Shown here in pieces: positions 48,731 to 57,975 of a stretch of DNA of 64,000 nucleotides. Under the pieces are notes generated by a model that saw only the letters and a program-made list of their open reading frames with translations, ran no database searches and had not been told where the DNA came from. The position numbers and the translations under genes are program-made. Positions within the stretch are counted from its first letter, which is position 1, and each line of letters opens with the position of its first letter. Origin of the DNA: Datura wrightii (Eukaryota > Streptophyta > Magnoliopsida > Solanales > Solanaceae); contig JASDFA010000019.1 in assembly GCA_035772735.1 (NCBI GenBank), positions 35,921,001-35,985,000 on the forward strand, given 5' to 3'.

Positions 48731-48869
48731 ATATTGAGGAATGTAAAAAGGAATTGGCGAAGTACATTCACAGACTAGCTCAGTTAGGGGTACAATTAGT
48801 TGACTCAGGTGAGGGTGGAGTGGTTGTGCAAAGTGGGTCAGATTCCTCTTTGGTTGTTGAAGTTAAGTC

Positions 48870-49453
48870 CAAATAGGACGAAGGTCCCATTTCACTTAAA
48901 CTTAAGGAAGCGGTTCTCAGGAAAGAGGTTGAGGCCTTCTCTAATGTCGGAGATGGTGAGCTCCGTTACCAGTGTAGATTATGTGTACCAGATGTCAGTG
49001 ACTTGAGACAAAAAATATTAGCTGAAGAACACAACTCGAGATACTCCACCCACCCTGGTGCTACTAAAATATACTACGATTTACAGATATTTACTGGTGG
49101 AAGGACATAAAGAGAGACATCGCTGAATTCCTAGCTAAGTGCTCGAACTGCCAACAAGTCAATGTAGAGCACCAAAGACTGGGAGGTATGACCCAAGATA
49201 TCAGCATACCCACATGGAACTGGGAAGAAGTAATATGGACTTTATTATGGGGCTATATTGAATTCGTCTGAAACATGATTGTATTTGGGTAGTGGTAGAC
49301 TAGATGACTAAGTTAGCACATTTCCTCCTAGTTAAAACTATAGATTCAGTTGAGGACTATGCTAGACTTTATATCCGGGAGTTGGTAAGGTTTCATGTGG
49401 TGCCATTATCCATCATCTCAGACAGAAGTACCCAGTTCATCTCACATTCATAT
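48870..49453 (+). pseudogene. integrase, P3 (cut before the catalytic Glu)
   Basis: KLKEAVLRKEVEAFSNVGDGELRYQCRLCVPDVSDL, then HHCC text (STHPGATKIYYD..; FLAKCSNCQQVNVEH at about 49120-49175), a decayed first catalytic block, WVVVD-like text, then LLVKTIDSVEDYARLYIRELVRFHVVPLSIISDRSTQF with the second Asp. Text after ISHS is replaced at about 49453 by a second copy of the zinc-finger segment. Confidence 0.85.
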
Positions 49454-49491
49454 CTAAGTGCCCGAACTGCCAACAAGTCAAGGTAGAGCAC
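49454..49491 (+). repeat. 38 bp second copy of the integrase zinc-finger segment
   Basis: CTAAGTGC..GAACTGCCAACAAG..GTAGAGCAC, 38 bp, repeats 49135-49172 with two mismatches. It follows the SDRSTQF part of integrase directly and abuts the A2 LTR at 49492. The order is wrong for a single integrase gene, so it comes from a tandem duplication or a second element. Confidence 0.9.
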
Positions 49492-50990
49492 TGTTCACTC
49501 CCAATCACACACAAGTGCAGGTGGTCATACAAGTAATAAAGTGTCTTTATTTCTAGCCAGGTATCGAACCCACAGGGACTGTAATGAAGGAGTAATTTTT
49601 CTCTAAGTGTTCCGTATACACACTTCATTATACAAGTAGACAAGCAAAAGAACTGGTGATTTTTCAAGAATATTAGTTAATGTGACCTTAAGTGAAAATT
49701 ATGAATTATAATCTAAACAATAGCATGAACAAGCTGAGGTTAAGGCAAAACATGCAGATATGTAATTTATTGATTAAATTTCAGTGAACACTTCTCTTAG
49801 GTTTTTAGTCAGGAATTATTAACAATGGATTGGGTCTTTTGAACTCCTTACCAATTAAAGAATTATGAGATTTGCATTACACAATTTTGTGATGCAACAA
49901 CTCATATTCTCATAAACCAAACTACATTCCATAGATGACCAAATATGACATTACAGATATATTTCTATTCTGAACGTTAATCTTCTCTTAATTTCTCAAC
50001 CAAGACAAGAACATATTCTACCAATTCACATCCATCCAATAAATCTTCCTTTCTGAGATAAAATTGGAATTTTAATATATTCATTAACAATGGCCAATCA
50101 TTAATGTAGTAAAAAAAGAATCAGTAGAACAACTGTTTTAGAGAAGATAAAAACTGAAATAACATCAATTACATACTACTACAATTCCTCAACCTCAACA
50201 AAAGGTGAATTAGCCACTCATTTGAGGATTAAACATCTTCAAACAAGTAGAAAACATACAAGCAATTGAAATTTAAGAGAAAAAGGAACAGAATTAACCC
50301 TAGGATTTCTTCAGCTCAATTGCTTTATACCCACGTTCTAGCATTAAATGTCAGATCCCTTAAAATAAAACCTAATTGTGCTATTTATACAAGTGAGAAA
50401 TTTCCTGGAATAAATTGGCAACGTGGCACGGAGGGTGTCACGAAGCATCAGCTCCGTGCCACAGCCCTGTCGCAGAGCCTCACTGGAACTTGGATGCACA
50501 GATTCTGAGCCTCAGCGTGGCACGGAGGCTATCCGAAGCCTCAGGTCCGTGTGATGGACTTGTCGCGCACCTTCACTGGAATCGGGGTGTGAAGCAAAGT
50601 CTTACCAACGTGTCACAGAAGTGAACGCGGAGCATAGGCTCTGTGACACGGTGCCATCGTGCACCTTCATTGGAATTCGCCTAAAATTTTACTCTAGGCA
50701 GAATGCTACCGCGATGGTATCATGACACGGCCTCTATCGCGGAGCATCAAGTTTTTAGTATTTCATGTCTACTTCTGCATTTTTCTTCCGAGTCCATTCC
50801 TCCACTTCACCAACTTGTAGATTAGTTTGAAAAATTCATTCTATACCGCAAAAACAATAAATAATCATGTTGGTTAGTATAAATCCACATTTACATAAAA
50901 ACCACAAGAGAATGTACACATAAAAGTAGATAAACGAGTCCAAATTAAGTAATAAAGTATCACTTGGGCATGCAATTATACCCAAGATCA
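49492..50990 (-). repeat. 3' LTR of A2
   Basis: In plus coordinates from TGTTCACTCCC to CCCAAGATCA (1,499 bp). It shares the ATCGAACCCACAGGGACT block and both ends with the N1 LTRs but is clearly diverged. GC-rich island at 50413-50740 with GTGGCACGGAGG words. The small open frames in the island are compositional. Confidence 0.88.
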
Positions 50991-51008
50991 CCTACCCCAC
51001 ACTTAAAT
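50991..51008 (-). other. polypurine tract of A2
   Basis: Minus strand ATTTAAGTGTGGGGTAGG, directly before the 3' LTR start TGATCTTGGG. Same type as in N1. Confidence 0.8.
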
Positions 51009-52261
51009 CCTTGTTCATCCTCGAACAACCCTTTCACATCTCATGTAATTGAAGACTCACGCATAGCTAATTTAGCAAGACAATTCAAGATATGGCTATA
51101 ATGATTATTTAAAATAGCAAGTTAAAAATAGGGCATGCATGATTTAATCATTGAAATGAAATACAACTATGTTAACACTTCCTAACCTCAAGAATCGACT
51201 CTCAATCTTAGCAAACTAATGCAAATCAACCGATCAAGAAATCCACATGAATGTTATCTCTCATTAAATATGTGCCCTCACAACACAAGAGGGTTACCCC
51301 ATTTTTACTTCAAAAGAATTTCAAAGAACAAAAGGTATGGGTATATGAATAAAATTACGCTCACTCTCTCAAGGAATTCACATGCATCATGGAGTGAACC
51401 ATAAGCTTGCCCTTAGTGTTTACTCCACTAATTTAAGGATGTATGAATGTAAGATCAAGTAGGACTTAAGGGGTTGTAATGTAAGCTATGGGACGGCTAT
51501 GTACTATTTTGGCCAGTAATAGTGACTATCTTCCCCCATACGCTTTTAATACATCCACATTCATTAAAGACATCTCCTCTATACTTCCTCCTCATTCTTC
51601 TCACTCTTGAATATTCTCTTCTTGTTCCCCTAACTTTAAGCACACTAAGCTTATTAATCCAGAGTACTTAAAATTTTTTTTCCTTCATTTATTTTCTTAC
51701 TCCCTACTAATAATCAGTCATTTTCAACAAGTGCACCTTTGTCCTTTTCTCAACTTTCACAACTTCCACTCTTCCTTCTGTTTTATGCTTCTCACTCCTT
51801 CACTCTTTGGAATTTTTAACTTAAGAGCTTAGGAGTTTTGGATCAAATTCAAGGCTAATGAAAGAAAAGGATTAAGCTTATGTTATAGCTATGAAAGAAT
51901 AAGCTTAAGGCTCAATGGGGCTAACTAAGATTCAATATTCAAGGTAGGTAAAATGTGGGATAACATTTAGGTTCATTCAATGAAACGCCTATATCCTTTC
52001 CTACAATCCACATCCTTCATTTGGTTTTATATACACACCAGGCAAGTTCTAGACACTTCACAGTAGCATGGAATATTAGAAAAACTCACACTCACTGCAC
52101 ATGCTCAATTTAAGACATATTCACAGACTCTTAACTCAGTTAATTACAAGAATTCAAAATTAAGCTTTAATCACATCGTTTTGAATTCTAGAGCCTAGGT
52201 GTCTAAACATGTTAAAAAGACTTGCATGCTTCCATCCTAATCACACTTGCATCTTACAATA
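51009..52261 (-). other. non-coding 3' region of A2
   Basis: Runs in parallel with N1 22846-24130, block by block. No coding frame recognised. It ends at AATATAG, where the first repeat unit starts. Confidence 0.75.
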
Positions 52262-52499
52262 TAGCACATAACAAGAATGTCGAACCATTATTTAGCTATG
52301 TGTTCAAAAAAATTTGAACCTACTGACTAAAGTTCCCTTAAGACGGTCATCATCCACCCATCATAGGGAACAGATTTTATCTACCACTTCAGTTCAAAGG
52401 GACTATTTTCGGAAAAAGCACCGAAAAAAAAACCAAGAAACCAAAAAATAAATTTAAAAATAGAAACAAACTTGCACAAATAATTACACAAACAAATCC

Positions 52500-52640
52500 T
52501 GAACAAGCACCACACACACACACACAATCATCAACACAGCATGAAACACAATGTCACACATTCCTTAAGAAGCACCACATACACACACAATCATCAACAC
52601 AACACAAAACACAATGTCACACATTCAACCACTTAAGCAC
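52500..52640. repeat. CA-rich low-complexity stretch in repeat unit 1
   Basis: Alternating AAGCACCACACACACACA and AATCATCAACACA blocks repeated twice. The same stretch at 55367-55485 and 58222-58340 is shorter in its first CA run, which explains the 4 bp length difference between unit 1 and the others. Confidence 0.85.
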
Positions 52641-52771
52641 AAGCACAAGCACCACACAATCTTACTACACCAGAACCTAGCTACTCCCACCCCAGACTTA
52701 GTCAGAACACGGTCCTCAGTGTTCACATATCTACAATTAAAAAACACAGTTTGGGTGGTTTAACTCCCTGA

Positions 52772-53991
52772 TCAATGAAAATGCTCAATCTCTTCATCAG
52801 GTTCCAATGCCTCATCTCCCAGATTAGAATCTTCTCCGTCTTCTTCCTCTGACTCAATGTCTGAGTTGTCCCAGTGAGTTTCCTCATCAGTGGGTACGTC
52901 ATCATCAATTGGTTCTACAAATTTGGACCCAACTCTGCATAATGCTCGGGCATGCTCATTTAAAGGATAATCCATCTCGAGCTACCACAATTCATCCTCC
53001 GTAGCAAGTCTTCCACCAATCTGCAGTTGCAGCATCTACAATCCATACATTCGGGCCATGTATCGATTGTCCCGTGCATGTCACTCGGTGAATGTAAGCA
53101 CGGGCCCAAATGTAGTATCAGGTGCTTTTGTATTAGTGACATCCAAAGCACGCCGGTCATATTGAGGAATGTAATCCAGGGCCTCCTCTTAAATATCATG
53201 GCCCCTGAAGAAAGCTGTTAGAAAACCACTGAACCCATACCGATGCCCTTGATGAAGTCTGGCTTTCTTCATTGCTGAAATAATCACCGCTCCAACATTT
53301 ATCTAGAGCCCTTTCATAAATGCATATACCAAACAAACTTTGTCCCGGGTGATATCAGTCATATGCACCCCAGGGATCAGATAAGTACACAGTATCTTTA
53401 ACAAAATCCTTGCTTCTCTGTTCATTTGGGAGTATGGTAATGTCCAGTGATATCCTCTTTTCTTGTGACGACTCCACCTGGCTATTGGTCGTGCTCCACA
53501 GAATGTGTGTCTTATATCTGCATACGGTGGAGTGATGTTCAGCTGGTGGAGGACATGCGCGTTTGTGTCCTACATCCCTAAGATGGCGTTAAGATGTTGT
53601 GGTTCAAAAATAACCACCTGTCCTCTGATCTTGACTGTGTGGCTGCGCACGGTGGGGTTCCAATTAGCGTAGAATTCCCTTATGAGATGAAGATTACACT
53701 CTTTGGGTTCTTCGAAGATGAAGTTTAACCCCACAGTATTTATCCTGTGTAAGATTCTCGGGAATTCTTGAGCTAGTGGATACCTTGCTATTTGCTCCTT
53801 AGGGAAATACTTGGTTTCCTTATGCTTGGAGTACCATTTCTTCCCCTCATCCAATACCCATCGTATTCCATACTGCCTTCATTGCCCCCTTGAACTGGTG
53901 GTGCTACTGGCACTGTTGCCCCAACTCTAAGTCTTGTTCGGCTGGCGCCAGATGTGGATGCACCTTTTCCCTTGTATTGTCGCGCCGACAT
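52772..53991 (-). pseudogene. putative plant transposon protein-like ORF, copy 1
   Basis: Starts at ATG 53991 (MSARQYKGKGASTSGAS.., basic and Ala/Gly/Pro-rich). At a G5 run (about 53885) the frame shifts by one, then reads RWVLDEGKKWYSKHKETKYFP, ..REFYANWNP, VKIRGQVVIFEPQHLNAILGM, the signature of the plant-transposon-protein domain. Later parts INVGAVIISAMKKARLHQGHRYGF and LQLQIGGRLATEDELW lead to the acidic tail DDDVPTDEETHWDNSDIESE. Stops are seen in GL*INVG, DI*EE, TE*H, GL*ML and LW*LE. Length about 400 codons. Function unknown; it holds the env-like position downstream of integrase. Confidence 0.8.
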
Positions 53992-55120
53992 TTTTCCTAT
54001 TCAGCAACAACATGTACTCTTAATATCAATCACAATATGGCTAGCTAATACTAAGGTCGGGCTCCAATTGGTCACCCCACACTTAGTTGCTAGCATGGTT
54101 TCATAAGTCATGGTCAGTTGGGTAGTTAGACTTCCCCTTTTTCTTATTTCCATGCTTGCTACTCTCCAAACATAATTGAATTTCATTTCGACAAGATAAA
54201 CAAACATACTATCAGCTATCATCAACCACAAGGTGCACTGCATCAGTAAAAATTAATGGAATAGCTTCTTTGTACTACTCAGACTTTGTACAATTCATTT
54301 TTTAAAGTTCATCCATCTATCAACTTCACAAAATAACTGATGCTTAACTTAGACTTACAATCAAGAGGTAATTCAAGATTGTGTACAAAAGCCTATGAGA
54401 TTATTACTACCTTAATCTACAAAGATCAACATTCTATCCGCAACATAATCAAAATTTAATCGCCAATTTCTCATCACAAACAGAATGCGCAGCCCAATAT
54501 TTGAATTTTTCTAACATTTCTTCTTCTTTTAATCTCAATTTCTAGCCCTAGTTGTAGACAATTTATGATTTTTAATAAAGATCATGTAATTAATGAGTTC
54601 ATCCAATCAAAACTATCATACAAGGAACATTCATCCATAACCCAACTGATTACAACACTTTATATTGACTTAGGGCAGATTTTAAACATACAATATGTTC
54701 ATTATTCTAAATTTGCAGAAAAATGAATAGAAGTGCAAGAGCATACCTAGTATGTTATAATTTTGAAGAAGGAATTAAAACTTAGTGATGTTAGAGGCGT
54801 GTCACGTCGAGGGAGAAAGGAGAAATGGGATTTATCGCGGTGGTGTGCAAAAGAATCGGAGTAAAATGTATTTTTGGTGGTTAAAAAGAAGGATTTCGCG
54901 CGGGTCGACCCGACTGCTCGAATTGACCTGACGCGAAAATAGCCTCAACGTGTCACGGAGGCTATCGCGCAACTCAAGCTCTGTGACACGGAGCCAACGC
55001 AGAGCCATTCTGCCTCCTACCCCAAATTTTTTCATTTTTAACTTTTTTTCACCCTTCGCAATTTTTATTTGCATTTCGTATCTCCTGAAAATCATCCAAC
55101 AATAACAACTTGTTAGAATA

Positions 55121-57975
55121 TAGCACATAACAAGAATGTCGAACCATTATTTAGCTATGTGTTCAAAAAAATTTGAACCTACTGACTAAATTTCCCTTAA
55201 GACGGTCGTCATCCACCCATTATAGGGAACAAGTTTTATCTACCACTTCAGTTCAAAGGGACTATTTTCGGAAAAAGCACCGAAAAAAAAACCGAGAAAC
55301 CAAAAAATAAATTTAAAAATAGAAACAAACTTGCACAAATAATTACACAAACAAATCCTGAACAAGCACCACACACACACAATCATCAACACAGCACAAA
55401 ACACAATGTCACACATTACTTAACAAGCACCACATACACACACAATCATCAACACAACACAAAACACAATGTCACACATTCAACCACTTAAGCACAAGCA
55501 CAAGCACCACACAATCTTACTACACCAGAACCTAGCTACTCCCACCCCAGACATAGTCAGAACACGGTCCTCAGTGTTCACATATCTACAATTAAAAAAC
55601 ACAGTTTGGGTGGTGTAACTCCCTGATCAATCAAAATGCTCAATCTCTTCATAAGGTGTCAATGCCTCATCTCCTAGATTAGAATCTTCTCCGTCTTCTT
55701 CCTCTGACTCAATGTCTGAGTTGTCCCAGTGAGTTTCCTTATCAGTGGGTACGTCATCATCAATTGGTTCTACAAATTTGGACCCAACTCTGCATAATGC
55801 TCGGGCATGCTCATTTAAAGGATAATCCATATCGAGCTACCACAATTCATCCTCCGTAGCAAGTCTTCAACCAATCAGCAGTTGCAGCATCTACAATCCA
55901 TACATTCAGGCCATGTATTGATCGTCCCGTGCATGTCGCTCGGTGAATGTAAGCACGGGCCCAAATGTGGTATCAGGTGCTTTTGTCTTAGTGACATCCA
56001 AAGCACGCCGGTCAAATTGAGGAATGTAATCCAGGGCCTCCTCTTAAATACCATGGCCCCTGAAGAAAGCTGTTAGAAAACCACTGAACCCATACCGATG
56101 CCCTTGATGAAGTCTGGCTTTCTTTATTGCTGAAATAATCATCGCTCCAACATTTATCTAGAGCCCTTTCATAAATGCATATACCAAACAAACTTTGTCC
56201 CGGGTGATATCAGTCATATGCACCCCGGGGATCAGATAAGTACACAGTATCTTTAACAAAATCCTTGCTTCTCTTTTCATTTGGGAGTATGGTAAGGTCC
56301 AGTGATATCCTCTTTTCTTGTGACGACTCCACCTGGCTATTGGTCGTGCTCCACATAATGTGTGTCTTATATCTGCATACGGTGGAGTGATGTTCAGCTG
56401 GTGGAGGACATGCGCGTTTGTGTCCTACATCCCTAAGATGGCATTAAGATGTTGTGGTTCAAAAATAACCACCTGTCCTCTGATCTTGACTGTGTGGCTG
56501 CGCACGGTGGGGTTCCAATTAGCGTAGAATTCCCTTATGAGATGAAGATTACACTCTTTGGGTTCTTCGAAGATGAAGTTTAACCCCACAGTATTTATCC
56601 TGTGTAAGATTCTCGGGAATTCTTGAGCTAGTGGATACCTTGCTATTTGCTCCTTAGGGAAATACTTGGTTTCCTTATGCTTGGAGTACCATTTCTTCCC
56701 CTCATCCAATACCCATCGTATTCCATACTGCCTTCATTGCCCCCTTGAACTGGTGGTGCTACTGGCACTGTTGCCCCAACTCTAAGTCTTGTTCGGCTGG
56801 CGCCAGATGTGGATGCACCTTTTCCCTTGTATTGTCGCGCCGACATTTTTCCTATTCAGCAACAACATGTACTCTTAATATCAATCACAATATGGCTAGC
56901 TAATACTAAGGTCGGGCTCCAATTGGTCACCCCACACTTAGTTGCTAGCATGGTTTCATAAGTCATGGTCAGTTGGGTAGTTAGACTTCCCCTTTTTCTT
57001 ATTTCCATGCTTGCTACTCTCCAAACATAATTGAATTTCATTTCGACAAGATAAACAAACATACTATCAGCTATCATCAACCACAAGGTGCACTGCATCA
57101 GTAAAAATTAATGGAATAGCTTCTTTGTACTACTCAGACTTTGTACAATTCATTTTTTAAAGTTCATCCATCTATCAACTTCACAAAATAACTGATGCTT
57201 AACTTAGACTTACAATCAAGAGGTAATTCAAGATTGTGTACAAAAGCCTATGAGATTATTACTACCTTAATCTACAAAGATCAACATTCTATCCGCAACA
57301 TAATCAAAATTTAATCGCCAATTTCTCATCACAAACAGAATGCGCAGCCCAATATTTGAATTTTTCTAACATTTCTTCTTCTTTTAATCTCAATTTCTAG
57401 CCCTAGTTGTAGACAATTTATGATTTTTAATAAAGATCATGTAATTAATGAGTTCATCCAATCAAAACTATCATACAAGGAACATTCATCCATAACCCAA
57501 CTGATTACAACACTTTATATTGACTTAGGGCAGATTTTAAACATACAATATGTTCATTATTCTAAATTTGCAGAAAAATGAATAGAAGTGCAAGAGCATA
57601 CCTAGTATGTTATAATTTTGAAGAAGGAATTAAAACTTAGTGATGTTAGAGGCGTGTCACGTCGAGGGAGAAAGGAGAAATGGGATTTATCGCGGTGGTG
57701 TGCAAAAGAATCGGAGTAAAATGTATTTTTGGTGGTTAAAAAGAAGGATTTCGCGCGGGTCGACCCGACTGCTCGAATTGACCTGACGCGAAAATAGCCT
57801 CAACGTGTCACGGAGGCTATCGCGCAACTCAAGCTCTGTGACACGGAGCCAACGCAGAGCCATTCTGCCTCCTACCCCAAATTTTTTCATTTTTAACTTT
57901 TTTTCACCCTTCGCAATTTTTATTTGCATTTCGTATCTCCTGAAAATCATCCAACAATAACAACTTGTTAGAATA
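55121..57975 (-). repeat. A2 triplicated unit, copy 2 (2,855 bp), mosaic
   Basis: Middle unit. Left of about 56443 it carries copy 3 variants (CCACATAATG, GGCATTAAG, GTCGCTCGGTG); right of about 56649 it carries copy 1 variants (CTATTTGCTCC, GGTGGTGCTACT, CCTTGTATTG). A few private changes exist, such as GGTAAGGTCC near 56295. The exact period to copy 3 is 2,855 bp. Confidence 0.95.
55627..56846 (-). pseudogene. putative plant transposon protein-like ORF, copy 2
   Basis: Same layout and the same G-run frameshift and four of the five stops as copy 1. The TE*H stop of copy 1 is a sense codon here (TERH), while the Arg codon in MARMYGL is a stop. The acidic tail reads DDDVPTDKETHWDNSDIESE, with Lys for Glu at one place. 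The N-terminal 67 residues equal copy 1; the C-terminal half equals copy 3 apart from single changes. Confidence 0.8.

Larger units (their letters stand above)
42922..49491 (+). mobile_element. Tekay-type chromovirus P3 (forward), 5' LTR to integrase
   Basis: 5' LTR (LTR B), primer site, gag with capsid and knuckle, protease, RT, RNase H and integrase up to 49491, where Athila element A2 enters. It is the only Tekay copy here with a readable 5' LTR, primer site and gag in continuous order. All ORFs are broken. Confidence 0.88.
52262..55120 (-). repeat. A2 triplicated unit, copy 1 (2,859 bp)
   Basis: First of three head-to-tail units. It starts TAGCACATAACAAG and contains, in plus order, a (CA)-rich stretch (52500-52640), the reverse plant-transposon-protein ORF (52772-53991), its AT-rich leader, and an island with GTGTCACGGAGG words (54942-55010). 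It is 4 bp longer than copies 2 and 3 because of extra CA dinucleotides. Its left half differs from copy 2 at scattered positions; its right half matches copy 2 wherever compared. Confidence 0.95.

Noticed and set aside
53027..53221. Plus-strand frames repeated in the three A2 units (also 55882-56076 and 58737-58931)
   Set aside because: Antisense of the plant-transposon-protein-like ORF; they are conserved only because the DNA unit is repeated.
54001..54243. 80-codon minus-strand frame next to the ORF start, repeated in three units
   Set aside because: It lies just upstream of the ORF ATG and could be an uORF or an earlier exon, but no motif or splice evidence was seen and copy 3 carries several changes. 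Left uncalled.
54832..55128. A 98-codon minus-strand frame repeated in the A2 units
   Set aside because: It lies in the ORF leader and spans the LTR-like word island and the unit joint. No domain was recognised; the island's composition and the repeat explain it. A leader peptide cannot be excluded.
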